From Saccoglossus kowalevskii (Eukaryota > Hemichordata > Enteropneusta > Harrimaniidae), in NCBI RefSeq assembly GCF_000003605.2, contig NW_003149783.1:1-44043 (forward strand): 44,043 bases of DNA, read 5' to 3'. Position numbers and translations under genes: made by a program. Every line of letters starts with the position of its first letter. Position 1 is the stretch's first letter. Below the pieces are notes generated by a model. The model searched no databases. It had not been told where the DNA came from and was given only the letters and a program-made list of their open reading frames with translations. Below, piece after piece: positions 12,029 through 34,225 of this stretch.

Positions 12029-12947
12029 TTAGTGGACTCTTTGAAAGTCATTGTTGATATCGTAAAGATTGATGTGGCTGTCTTTGAGGAATTTAAATAG
12101 ATTTGCATCATCTGCGAAGAGCCGAAAACCAAAGGCGTTAGTTGAATTTGCAATATCATTAACATAGACTAGGAATAGAATAGGACCCAGAATCGACCCT
12201 TGAAGGACGCCACATTTAATTAGAGTGTATGATGATGAAATGTCATTTAAATTAACTGATTGGTGGCGATTGTAAAGATAGTCTTTAAACAATAAAAAGG
12301 GGAGTTTTCCCCTAAGTAGTCAATAAATTGTTTATTTACAAGCGATTCAATAGTTTTGCTAAAAATTGGTAAAACGGAAATTGGACGATAATTATTTGTT
12401 ACCGAACTTTTTTGAAGATTGGGGTAATTTTTGAGAACTTGAGGGGGTCGGGAAATTTTCCTTGGCTCAGTGAACAATTAATTACGGGGGCTGGGCCAGA
12501 GATGACGTCAGCAGCATGGATAACTTGTGTGGGATGAATTTGGTAATGTCCAGGCGATTTATTGGGATTTAGTGATTTAATTATATTTAAATCATCTTGT
12601 TTGCAAACTAAACGAAAGAAAATAGAGCTTTGGAAATTTCCGCTTAAGTATTTTATTAAAATTGTATGGCGGGCAAGTGATATTGGCAGCGAGATTGGAT
12701 CCAATGTTGGTGAAGTACGAGTTGAAACTATCTGCAATGTCTAAACTATCAGTTATTGTTTTGTTCAGCGTAGTGCAATGCAGTTTGTGAGGGGCCATTT
12801 CGCTCCAGTTTTACTTGTGTTACCATTCGCAGATGACACTTTCCTTGAATAATACCCTTTTTTTGTTGACTTGAGGAGTTTTGTCAGTGTGTTTCTATAC
12901 GTTTTATATTTTTTTTTGAGTTCAGTGTTTTGTGGGTGTTTCTTCAT
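12029..12947 (-). pseudogene. LINE reverse transcriptase domain, frameshifted
   Basis: Four overlapping frame pieces (12947-12765, 12798-12592, 12737-12399, 12477-12029) together cover the linker YKTYRNTL, the FNSYFTNIGSNLA block, LNPNKSPG, KITPIFKK, NNYRPISVLPIFSK, GVLQGSILGP and the catalytic FADD at 12107-12118. The catalytic aspartates are intact, but at least three frameshifts or stops separate the pieces, so no functional RT can be made. Confidence 0.85.
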
Positions 12948-13193
12948 TTTACTAAATAAGTTATTATTTTATGAATTGATTTAATTAGGGCTTAAGATAT
13001 CCAAGGTATGTTGGGACTTTTGTGTGTTTTTGTTATTTTTTGTACCTGCATATGCTTGATATAATACTATGAAAAATGTCATAAAAGGCGGAATTAATTG
13101 TACACTTGTTGCCATGGTACCGCACTCAAATCGGCCAAGAAATCAAGTTGGTTGTAATTGTTGAAACCAAATTTTATAAATATAGTGTCTGTT

Positions 13194-13406
13194 TTAAAAA
13201 TTATTTGTGAATAAGTGGTCAATGATTGAGCTCGTGTTATTTGTTACTCTGGTTGGGGTAGTAATTATATGGGAGAAATTGTATGAATTTAGAAGTGTAA
13301 GGTAATTATTGACAGATGCCGAATCTCTGGACGTATCAATGTTCACGTCACCAAGGATTAAACAATGCTTGCCCTGTGCAGACAAATGATAGAGACATAC
13401 CTCCAA
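13194..13406 (-). pseudogene. LINE AP-endonuclease C-terminal fragment
   Basis: The minus-strand frame shows LILGDVNID, then the T-P-T-R-x-T block and SSIIDHLFTNN, the conserved end of APE-type LINE endonucleases. The N-terminal catalytic half is missing: the frame runs in from inverted Penelope sequence at 13408, producing a chimeric open frame (13466-13194). Confidence 0.85.
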
Positions 13407-13407
13407 A

Positions 13408-13860
13408 CGAATATGTTGACTGAGAGGGTGGTAGGTAAGAACCAAAGGGGTGCGAGTAGACTGCAAAGTGGGGGTTGGTGTTAATGCATCATCCTAGCCT
13501 AATTGCAGAACACGGTGGGTGGAACTGTCAATGACAGATTGCGGGTATCCCCGTAACAAAAAACCATAAACCCATTTTATTAATTTGATATACAATATCA
13601 GTTTGATTAGACGCACTCGTAAAAACGGAGAGAATGGTATAAAACTAACATGAATCATACAAAACGTATGAATGTGAATCCGTGGGTTTATAAAACATAG
13701 AGGTTGATAGACCATCAGCATAGACTGTTACTGAGATATCTAAAAAAAGGAATACTGTTGATGGAAACAAACATTTAAAGATGGATGAAATGATTATACA
13801 AAATTAATAAAATTATCAATTTCACGGCGGGTACACTTTATATTTCAGAAACCCAACACC
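13408..13860 (-). mobile_element. Inverted Penelope-like fragment
   Basis: The minus strand aligns almost continuously with plus-strand 14528-14956 of the adjacent Penelope copy: shared blocks include 'gataattttattaatt', 'tttcatccatctttaaa', 'gatatctcagtaacagtcta' and 'aatgggtttatggtttt'. It corresponds to RT sequence just downstream of the YIDD catalytic box. It is bounded by the LINE at 13407 and by the forward Penelope copy at 13860, so it sits head to head with the latter. Confidence 0.85.
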
Positions 13861-13929
13861 AATTGTCTGATGATTCATTTTATAAACACTTGGATTATGA
13901 CTGACTAGAATAATAATATTGTTAATAAG

Positions 13930-14373
13930 GTGGTAAACAGTCTTATTAAAGATGGGTCGTTGCCATCTAATGCCAAATCTTTGCTTATTGCCCACCCACG
14001 TACATCTCTGTTTTATTCACTTCCTAAAATCCATAAAGTTGGTTACCCGGGACAACCTATTGTTTCTGCTTGTTCATGTTCTACCGAATTCATTTCAGCA
14101 CTTCTTGATACAATTTGTTCTCCCATAGTGCAGTCTTTGCCCACATTTATAAAAGACTCTTCTTACGCCATTAACATTTGTAAAGCATTCAAATATACCG
14201 GTATACACCGTTTTGTTTTTACACTGGATGTCAAAGCATTGTACACTTCTGTCCTCATTCTGATGGCCTCAAAGCATTGTCATTTTTTTCTAAATCAACG
14301 TGCCAGTCAAAATCCCCCTACCAGCGCTTTGATGCGCCTTTCAGATCTTGTTTTAAATTTAAATTGTTTTTAA
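13930..14373 (+). pseudogene. Penelope-like RT, fingers and early palm fragment
   Basis: A 147-codon open frame with SLPKIHKVGYPGQPIVSA, TEFISALLD and FTLDVKALYTS, matching the finger and first catalytic-aspartate region of Penelope RTs. After ALYTS the frame slips (normally a P-H-x-x-G-L block follows), so the end of this frame is out of phase with the ancestral protein. Confidence 0.85.
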
Positions 14374-14380
14374 TTTAACA

Positions 14381-14860
14381 ATGAGTTTTATACTCAGGTT
14401 CTGGGCGTTGCTTTGGGCACCCGTATGTGCCTTTTCTATGCATGTTTATTTGTTGGGTACGTTGAAAGAGCTATTTTTAATACTTACTGGCTCCGTGCCA
14501 GAACTTTTTAAACGGTATATTGATGATTGTGTTGGGGCAGCATCATGTACTCGCAGTGAACTTGATAATTTTATTAATTTTGTATCAAAATTTCATCCAT
14601 CTTTAGAGTTCACTACCATTGTTTCCAAAAACAGTATTTCTTTTTTAGATATCTCAGTAACAGTCTATGATGATGGTCTAACAACCTCCAGGTTTTATAA
14701 ACCGACGAATTCACATTCTCTCAGTTTTTACGAGTCCGTCGGATTTGTTCGTATCAAACTGATTTTGTGTATCAAATTAATAAAATGGGTTTATGGTTTT
14801 TGTCATGCGGATACTCTCAATCTGCCATTGACAGTACCACACATCGTATTCACCAATTAA
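14381..14860 (+). pseudogene. Penelope-like RT, YIDD palm and thumb fragment
   Basis: In frame from about 14490 this encodes VPELFKRYIDDCVGA, with both catalytic aspartates at 14522-14527, then FVSKFHPSLEF, ISFLDISVTV and TTSRFYKPTNSHS. The first ~35 codons are in the wrong frame relative to the family: the GVALGT box is read in another frame. Another shift at about 14770 moves the following sequence into the frame of 14767-14955. Confidence 0.85.
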
Positions 14861-15026
14861 GCCAGGATGATGCATTAACACCAACCCCCACTTTTCAGTC
14901 ATACTCGCATCCCTTTGGTTCTTACCTACCACCCTTTCAGTCAACATATTCGTAAATTATTTTTGAAGAATTTGATTTACTATCTTCCTCTAATAATACC
15001 CAAGATATTTATCCTTCGCCCCTATT

Positions 15027-15534
15027 ATGGCGTACAGGCGTGGCACAAATGTTAAAGATAAATTGGTTCGTACAGCATTGACGGACTCGAATCAGCGACC
15101 TGGTACACATTCGTGTGGTCAAGGTAAATGTTATACATTCCCATTTGTTTTGTGTTGTCCGACCATGAAAGGCCCTTTAAAAACTAAACAACTTAAAGAC
15201 TCTTTTACGTGTACTTCATCCAACATAATTTACTGTATTAAGTGTAAAAGGTGTAATATGCTGTAGTAAGACTAAACGACGATTTGATGATCGTTTTATT
15301 GAACATTTGCGTACTGTCAAAGACAACAAGATCGCATATCTCGTGGCTAAGCATTTTTGTACACCCCCCCCCCATGATGGTGTTTCTGATATGACTGTTA
15401 CTGGTATTTTTCATATAAATGGCGGGGATTCCTCTAGGCACACGTGTGAGCAATCATTATTATTCAAAATCGGCACACTCAGTCCAGCTGGCATTAATTG
15501 TCCATTCACCTCATGTCTTTTGCCTTGATTGACT
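15027..15534 (+). pseudogene. Penelope-like linker and GIY-YIG endonuclease, broken
   Basis: The first part (15027-15266) reads MAYRRGTNVKDKLVR, a Cys-rich linker and the start of the GIY-YIG domain (NIIYCIKCKRCNML), then hits TAG exactly where YVG would follow. The second part (about 15270-15528) continues in another frame with TKRRFDDRFIEHL, AKHF, and a C-terminal FKIGTLSPAGIN. A C10 run near 15362-15371 is a likely slippage site inside it. Family: GIY-YIG nuclease of Penelope-like elements. Confidence 0.85.
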
Positions 15535-15591
15535 CTTTATTGTGTCTGTATGCTTTAAAGTGAAGTGTTTTTCTGTTTTTCTGTCCACTTG

Positions 15592-15620
15592 CTGAGGAAG
15601 GGTCGAACACGAAACGTCCT
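15592..15620 (+). other. Conserved-looking Penelope 3' motif
   Basis: Just after the endonuclease stop, CTGAGGA (15592-15598) is followed by GAAAC (15611-15615) and GTC. The two blocks match the conserved strands of a hammerhead ribozyme core (CUGANGA and GAAA). However, the intervening sequence forms at best a 2-bp stem, so an active ribozyme is unlikely in this copy. Penelope elements are known to carry hammerhead motifs; the match here is suggestive only. Confidence 0.35.
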
Positions 15621-15640
15621 GTTTTTTATTCTCCATATTA

Positions 15641-17354
15641 GTGTTTCATTGATTTGTATCTAACGGTGTGTGTTTTCCGGGCATTTGAGATGTTTAGTTA
15701 AAGCTTCACGTCATTTCCGGGCATCATGTTCGTTAAGGGTATCATCAAATTAGCCCTATTTGTAATAACGATTACCATTAGAAGTAATTCATAATTTGTG
15801 TGTATGATGTATATTATAATTAATAGTGTAGTTCCCAATATTTTATTACTATTTTTCCTCAACTGGGAAATCAAACAATCATAAAATCCAAACGTCAATA
15901 AGCTGCATTGACGGAAAATGCAGACTCACGTTGAAATTTCACTTTACTATTTCTCAAAATTGTGCGCGAAGTTTTCAATACATTTTACAAGTGACAAGTT
16001 ACATAATTAGTATACATTTACAATAATCAATGTATGTGTGTGTATGTTTGTGCGCACGCGTAGAATTCACACCGACAAGAAACTAATACTTCTACACAAG
16101 TTGTCGATTGAATTTTAAGGTCTGTATAATTCTATGTAATGTTTCTAAGTTTCGTCGAGGATTTTTCTGGAATGATTGTATCTATTCGTGAAAATGAAGT
16201 TGTTGCTAAGACGATGCCCTGCGGATGACTAACTTCGAAATGTTTCACCCGGAGGGCGCCCCCTCGTGTTTCAATAACCATAGAGTGAACTACTCCACAT
16301 AACCTATACTGCGTAGAACACCACCAATGTGGGGGTCACTGACCTCTCATCCAGTATTTAACAACATCCACACTAGTTACACTGCACAGATCTCAACTAA
16401 CAGTGTTGGGTGTACTTGTGAGTGTCAACTTATGTACAAATGTATTTAGGGCTTTACTCAAACGAACGTTTTGTCAGTAAATCGAGATGATACAGTCTCA
16501 GTATCAAACCCATTTGACAGGAAAAACTTTAACATGTATACTCATATTTAGTATATGCCCACTCATCTTTTGAGTAAGCCGTAGTATTACGAAAAATAAA
16601 TAGTTAGGGTGTGATGTTTAATAACCGTAGCTAGGCTTGATGTGTGTTTGTTTTATTTGATATAGATTATCGTATAAATGGAGAACCCTACTGTCTACCC
16701 CAGTCTCCGTGGAAAAACATTAGCACTAGTAGAGAGGATAACGAAACACATCATTATATTACAACAGAATAAATATACAACAACTACGCCACAAACATTT
16801 TAACCGACTGTTTCACATTTTATCACACCGCACGAAAACAAATAATTTCATTACAAAAATGTTCAGGGACTACTGGAAATCTTGTTACTCGAATCATTGT
16901 CGGGTGTTCAGAATTTGTTTAGTATGATTCTTAATGCATGCCTAGGACTCTGCGTCATCACGGTTATATTCAACTCAAAAGTTTAGCAACCGAATGCGAT
17001 ATAACATCTCAACAATCTTTCTAAAACAGCTCTTGTAATGCCACAAAGCTTGCCAGGAATGGTTTAAGGTTACTTATCAAATATATATTGTTAAATTTCT
17101 TCACAACAGAATGTTTAAACGAATATTTATATAATTCAATCGCAGAAACGGTTACCCGTGTAGTGCAATGGAACGGACAATATGTGTCAGGTGGTCGTAA
17201 TGCAGTGGATTGTACATCGTGCCGTGTGTGGTCGTGATACAATTTTTATAAACAATCGACTAGACACATACATTTGGCACTTGCAAAAAAACCGACGCTC
17301 GTATTTGAGTTATTGGTATGACTTTTTCCTAAAAATCGTCATAGTAACATCGTA
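15641..17354. other. Intergenic, nothing recognised
   Basis: No plausible coding exon. Two direct copies of TTTCCGGGCAT lie 40 bp apart (near 15674 and 15714). There is also a palindromic GGAGGGCGCCCCCT at about 16252. The upstream part of the LINE endonuclease is not visible here, so the Penelope cluster does not simply split one LINE. Confidence 0.4.
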
Positions 17355-17733
17355 TATCACAGTTTATCACATCTCACTGCTGTTACGCATGCTATGATTG
17401 GTTGAGACTCGGTCACATGACATGGAATAAAAATGGATATTACATGGTATATTGCCCGCCAAGTGGATATTACATGGGTATATCACATGGATGACGTCAC
17501 TGAAACTACTGCGCAACGATACTGCGCATAACAAATTGTCGTTCGCTGCACTGGTGCTGCTCTGGCCGCTGCTGCTTTCGGGGTTGCTTTCAGGGTTTTG
17601 AAGGAACTTTGCCCATCCGAAATAGATAGTGAACGTGCCAGAATGGATATTAAGTAAGATACTCTGTTTTGATGTATAGGGTATTTTTTATATGGAGCGA
17701 AAATGTACGGCAAAGCCGCCACTGAAACTTTGC
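17355..17733 (+). repeat. Dispersed repeat copy 2 (MITE-free), cut by the gap
   Basis: Plus-strand counterpart of the minus-strand repeat at about 7800-8390. It is collinear over about 300 bp and carries the unoccupied target site (ATTAAG-TAAGATAC, about 17648-17661) for the MITE at 7863-8112. It contains a short internal duplication of GGATATTACATGG. The right end is lost in the assembly gap. Confidence 0.7.
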
Positions 17734-18574
17734 NNNNNNNNNNNNNNNNNNNNNNNNNNNNNNNNNNNNNNNNNNNNNNNNNNNNNNNNNNNNNNNNNNN
17801 NNNNNNNNNNNNNNNNNNNNNNNNNNNNNNNNNNNNNNNNNNNNNNNNNNNNNNNNNNNNNNNNNNNNNNNNNNNNNNNNNNNNNNNNNNNNNNNNNNNN
17901 NNNNNNNNNNNNNNNNNNNNNNNNNNNNNNNNNNNNNNNNNNNNNNNNNNNNNNNNNNNNNNNNNNNNNNNNNNNNNNNNNNNNNNNNNNNNNNNNNNNN
18001 NNNNNNNNNNNNNNNNNNNNNNNNNNNNNNNNNNNNNNNNNNNNNNNNNNNNNNNNNNNNNNNNNNNNNNNNNNNNNNNNNNNNNNNNNNNNNNNNNNNN
18101 NNNNNNNNNNNNNNNNNNNNNNNNNNNNNNNNNNNNNNNNNNNNNNNNNNNNNNNNNNNNNNNNNNNNNNNNNNNNNNNNNNNNNNNNNNNNNNNNNNNN
18201 NNNNNNNNNNNNNNNNNNNNNNNNNNNNNNNNNNNNNNNNNNNNNNNNNNNNNNNNNNNNNNNNNNNNNNNNNNNNNNNNNNNNNNNNNNNNNNNNNNNN
18301 NNNNNNNNNNNNNNNNNNNNNNNNNNNNNNNNNNNNNNNNNNNNNNNNNNNNNNNNNNNNNNNNNNNNNNNNNNNNNNNNNNNNNNNNNNNNNNNNNNNN
18401 NNNNNNNNNNNNNNNNNNNNNNNNNNNNNNNNNNNNNNNNNNNNNNNNNNNNNNNNNNNNNNNNNNNNNNNNNNNNNNNNNNNNNNNNNNNNNNNNNNNN
18501 NNNNNNNNNNNNNNNNNNNNNNNNNNNNNNNNNNNNNNNNNNNNNNNNNNNNNNNNNNNNNNNNNNNNNNNNNN
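17734..18574. other. Assembly gap (841 N)
   Basis: Run of undetermined bases. Open frames crossing it are artefacts of unknown codons. It begins inside the dispersed repeat, which probably caused the assembly break. Confidence 0.99.
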
Positions 18575-19623
18575 ATACCCCAGACAAAACAATCATTTTA
18601 TAGATATTCAAACCCCCAGAATGCTAAATTTATATAAACAAAACTGCTTGACGTGAGCTTACATAATATACATATAATAGAAATTGCACTCCTGGGTCGC
18701 TTACATTGTATGTATGCATTCCATCCCTGAATATGTAAAGCTAGTGAAAGCTATTTTAAAATTATAAGCGAAATTTCAGTTAATTTGAAAATTGTTGAAG
18801 CTACATGCTATATATTGTGGTGAAACAACGGAACGGACTCTATGCTGCGTGTGGCCCTCATTGGCTTTAACATACTATTGACGACGTGAACATTTGTTTG
18901 TATTCGTGAACGGAAATTTGATCTATTAGGTTTCGTGAATAAGCGTAATAAAGGAGCCAAGAATTTTCAAATTGTAATTAATATACATATAATTTACCGT
19001 GCTTCACGGTTGATGCCCGTTATTGCATAGAGTTGAAACAAAGCTCGCCGAATTCAATAAAAAAACTCGGACAACAACTCAAATTTTCATTAGCGTCAAA
19101 TTAATTTGACAAATACGACAATCTACTCTTACGTCTTAATTCTCAGTCGAAATAACGTAAACAATATAGCAATAATGATATATACCATTTGTTTTTGCCA
19201 TCTTAACTTCTATGTTTGAATAGTCACGTGCTATGAAAGTCATCTACGTCACTTCCGCAGTCAATTACCTTTTTTCTGTTTTACTATGTTTCAGTTATTG
19301 GTTGTATTGGTGAGCGGTGATATATGCATCGCCATCACTCACACTCCCAACGTTCGCAAGGAAGAATAAACAAGTCGACACAGCTGCGCACACATCGTTT
19401 ACAAGAAGAAACATTAAAACAAATGTGACATGACGGCTGTAACAAAACGTCCATGTATTAAGACGGTTGCATCTAGAAGTGAAATGGAATATTCCAACTG
19501 CGCGTACAAGTGAGTCTGCCACTGTACTCTGCTCGAAATAAACGTGGTAATGTATTTATAAATGCTATATGCCAGTACATATCGACTTAATAAAACAAAC
19601 TCTCACAACCTATGTGAATCACT
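18575..19623. other. 5' flank of GPCR gene 2, no other gene
   Basis: AT-rich flank that should include the promoter and 5' UTR of the second receptor. A TATTTATAAATG string lies at about 19552-19563, roughly 70 bases before the ATG, but I cannot assign it as a core promoter. Confidence 0.35.
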
Positions 19624-30689
<11,066 letters not shown>

Positions 30690-31201
30690 TTTCGAGCTCT
30701 ACCCCGATATTCAAAATGTTGTCTTTGTGATATCGACTTCACCCTACAGTATATGCATTAACAGCATGGAACACAACCCAACCCGAAACGCATACGCAGT
30801 CGTATGATTAGTATGGTATCGGTCATTAAGTTTTCAAGAACGTATAAAACACAACTTGATGGAAATACGGTTATACGTATTGTTGATTTGACTTCACTAC
30901 ACAACTATATTGTTTGTGTTGATTTATACAGGTGTTGCCTACACAATACAATAACAGTGCTGAATATAAGTCTTAATGAACAGACATAATGTACGCCCAT
31001 GGTTGTAATTATAGTGCAAAACCTTGACTTTTAAGTGAACCTTATCAATGCACATGGCCGGCTGGCAAACAGAATATAAAATTGATTTCTGGTTTCACAC
31101 ATTGTATTGGGATATTTTGTCCAAAAAACATAATCTGCCATATTTTACCAAGTCATAACAGAAACTGCCTTAAAGACAAGCGATGGGTTATAATTATGGG
31201 A

Positions 31202-31207
31202 AATAAA
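31202..31207 (+). promoter_or_regulatory. Candidate poly(A) signal for GPCR gene 2
   Basis: First AATAAA found downstream of the gene 2 stop, about 510 bases after it. Weak evidence by itself. Confidence 0.3.
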
Positions 31208-33857
31208 ATTCTGCTAAAAACATGTATGACGTGTTAGGATTAACTAGCAGCACCTTTGATAAGTAATATGCATTGCTATGTATTTACTGCATGTATTCAG
31301 TGCAATATGTATTCATTTACGTTACTTTTATTCACTTTAAACATTATATAATGTCTTTTTTGTAGATACTTAAATGAAACAAGTGCTATTCAAATGTAGA
31401 TTGGCCTGTACAAATTTACAGCAGTGCAGTATTTTGACATATTAGCACACCGGTGTATTCTTAACAATAAAATACACCAATAGTATTATTCATTTATGGT
31501 ACGATACAATGCAGGTTTCCCTCACATATGTATAAGCAACATTTCTAAATAACACTTACTTCTTGCTAAATAAATGTGGTTTATAAACATAATTTACTAC
31601 TCTGTTTTTTTTCAAAGAAATGGTGTAATTAAACATGTACTGTACCCGTTGTGGGAGTGAACCATATGGTGAGCTCCAATGGAGTGATGTCAATAAACAG
31701 CAAAATTAATAAGCGCGTTTCCGGATACTTCTGTACAACTAGAAACATAATATTTGAATAGACTATTGTATTAATTGCAATAGTCAATCTAACACTCAAT
31801 TAAATGCAAACTTTTAGTTTTCATACTTAGCATTTATCATCGTCCACTGAGAACGTTTTGGAAGTCCGTTAACGCGTTTAACATATAAATACCGAACTTA
31901 ATCTTTAATTCATCGGTTAGTTATGATTTTAACCTTGACGTTGAATAATTTTACACTATTTATTTTACAACTGTCTATTTGCAGCACGATTGCATCCGAT
32001 ACAGTAGCAAAACACAGCACGTTGAAGTGATTGAAATCTAGTCATTACAATGTTCCGTTTTCAATTCAGAATTCATCAAACAAGCAAATATTAGTTCCAA
32101 ACCAACAAGAATCCTCAAACGGTTGAACGAATTTGTTTACCAGTCTCTGTACTATGTGAAACGAACTTACAGTTCATGCATCGCTGGTCAAAATATTACG
32201 AAAAACTAAGAAAATATTATTTATTTAGAAAAAGTAGCAATTTTCTATGGTTCACGTCGGAAAGTTGATGACATCAGCAATACAGATATAGATGACCCCC
32301 AATCTCTTAAAGTAACTCGGCTCTCTGATTTTCGATTATATCGACATACAAACAGAAACAGTACTAGTGTTTCACGTACACTATAATACAGTGCGTACGA
32401 TGCGTTATTATTAAAACAGTTCAATACATTACTTTAAATTTGTGTTGAGCAAAGATTTTATATTTACTAAAAGTGAATTTTAATCACATTGTCATATTTA
32501 TATAATACGACCTTCTTACAACAGAGTACTTTAATGCTGCTATGGAGCGTAATCGTGCACCACTCTCAAACCACTGACACAATTGCAGTTCGAAGAAACA
32601 TGTGATTCTAAATATTGCAAGCCGTCTTTCCTTTGAGATGAAAAAGTAAATGAATGTTTAAATATCCTATTGTTGATCAATGACAAAAATAAACAGGTCA
32701 AACTGTGAAACAGGCGTGGCACCAACAAGTACTCGCCCCAAACACTAATTCAAACTCTCCATTTGTATGCGGCTTTATCTCCAACGACTTTGAGAAGTTC
32801 GGTTTTATCTACTCTCTTTTATTAATACGCATGCAAGATAATATAGTACTTAGCTTCTAAATTAATTGAAGTCAGCTTTCTAGGTCACTGTGACCTAGAT
32901 CGATATCGTATAAAGTAATCCGATATCTAGTATAAAATATGAGCAATAGGATTATAAATTAATATAATATCAACAATTTGTTGAAAACCATACGGCGTTT
33001 TATGCCAATATAGAATAAGCTGTGATTACATATACGCACATCCATTGGCTCAAGCCCCAGTATAAGAAAACATCGTTTACAAATAGACGAATAAATTTGA
33101 TTTTCCATATTTTAAATATTTTTAAATAAAATCTTTATCTTTAAGTTTTTATCGCAGCGTTAATACAAAATAAACATAGTTGGCATTCAACACCACATTA
33201 CCATATAACTGTACCGCACAAACTACATAGCTATCATGGAAAATACCACTTAAATCAGTTTAATCAAAGAATTAGAATAATATGTATCTAATCATGATAA
33301 CACATTACAAGTGTTATTAAGATTGTTCAAATACATAACTGGTTATATGTATGTTAGTTTCCATTCATATATTGGTGGGCAATATATACAGTTGACATGT
33401 ATGGCTCCAAACTCCAAATAATTAGCCTACATGATTACATAAATAATTATTACTCATCTCAGACTCCGTTATCATCTATTTCCTGTACTAAACCATTATG
33501 CAAATGATGACGTATGCTTATTTTACAACGTATGCGTATACAGACTTTCTGCAAGTAGTATGGACAAAATTGAGGGAAAGGTCTAGGGACTCTAAGGTAA
33601 ACATTATGGTATATATGCCAACTCGACAATCGCCGAAGGTGACGTAATTCAAAGCATAATGAGAGGGATCATAACATTAACTTCAGAAAATGATTTGATG
33701 TCAAGCTCCAGGTTGCGGAAGAGTTAATTGTATGCACGCTTAAGTAGTACAACTTGAAATCGAGACACGTGGTGAATTAAGTACCTCGATGAAAAACGGA
33801 TTTTAATATTCCACATTTGGTGAAGGGTAGTTGTAGTTCAAATCACATCTGGGCATT
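31208..33857. other. Intergenic, nothing recognised
   Basis: AT-rich; only short frames without domain resemblance. No repeats with clear boundaries were found by eye. Confidence 0.4.
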
Positions 33858-34225
33858 GTCACATGTGATTTAAACATTTCTTTCGAAAACTGTTCAATTT
33901 GAAACACTTCAGAAAGCAAAATCACAGTTTCAGCCCAAAACACCAGACTCTAAATGTTTCGCAAAGTGTTAATAAATAAGTCACATGTGTGTTCATGTAA
34001 GTAACTAAAACACTTTTCTTCAAAAATTGTTTTATCTTGAAACATTTCCTAAAACACACATGCAATGTTTCAAGGTAAAACACTTGAATATGCATGTTTA
34101 TGTATATGACATGTAAAAAAGTTTATAAGAGTAACTAAAACACTTTTTTTCCAAGCGGTTTTGTTTTGAAGATCCTTCTAAAACAAATAAACATGCAACG
34201 TTCCGATTTAAAACCCCGATTATAT
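33858..34225. repeat. Diverged tandem array, about 3 x 125 bp
   Basis: GTCACATGTG-like unit starts occur at 33858, 33980 and 34107. Each is followed by AAACA(C/T)TT, a TTGAAACA-like block and an ATGCAA or equivalent block. The last two units share GTAACTAAAACACTTTT at 34001 and 34131. Identity between units is modest. Non-coding. Confidence 0.65.

Larger units (their letters stand above)
10870..13407 (-). mobile_element. 5'-truncated, degenerate LINE (Jockey/CR1/L2-like non-LTR retrotransposon)
   Basis: On the minus strand the pieces come in the usual non-LTR order: end of an AP-type endonuclease (13406-13194), endonuclease-RT linker (about 13190-12765), RT fingers and palm (12798-12029), post-RT domain (11786-11304), then 3' UTR. 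Many frameshifts and stops split it, so it is dead. The RT shows the NKSPG, NNYRPIS, GVLQGSILGP and FADD signatures typical of non-LTR RTs. The copy stops abruptly at 13407 in the middle of the endonuclease, where Penelope sequence begins. The clade is only a guess from the look of the post-RT region. The 3' limit near 10870 is an estimate. Confidence 0.85.
13860..15640 (+). mobile_element. Degenerate Penelope-like element (RT + GIY-YIG endonuclease)
   Basis: The plus strand holds, in order: an RT N-terminal block (QLSDDSFYKHLDYD from 13860), LPKIHK and PGQPIVSA, LDVKALYTS, VALGT and VERAIFN in a shifted frame, the catalytic YIDD (14516-14527), FLDISVTVYDDG and F-Y-K-P-T, then AYRRGTNVKDKLVRTAL, Cys-rich spacers, and a GIY-YIG domain (IYCIKCKRC, then TKRRFDDRFIEHL). 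This RT-then-GIY-YIG order is diagnostic of EN+ Penelope-like elements. The 5' part of the ORF is missing, and there are several frameshifts and stops. A stop and small deletion hit the YVG part of the endonuclease. It is non-functional. Confidence 0.9.

Noticed and set aside
13860-15640. Reading the RT/endonuclease region as an active gene or as retroviral
   Set aside because: The order RT then GIY-YIG identifies a Penelope-like element; stops and frameshifts make it inactive, and there is no gag, protease, integrase or envelope-like sequence.
17483-18656. Long open frames of about 300-370 codons on both strands across 17.5-18.6 kb
   Set aside because: They consist almost entirely of undetermined bases in the assembly gap; unknown codons cannot be stops, so the frames are artefacts.
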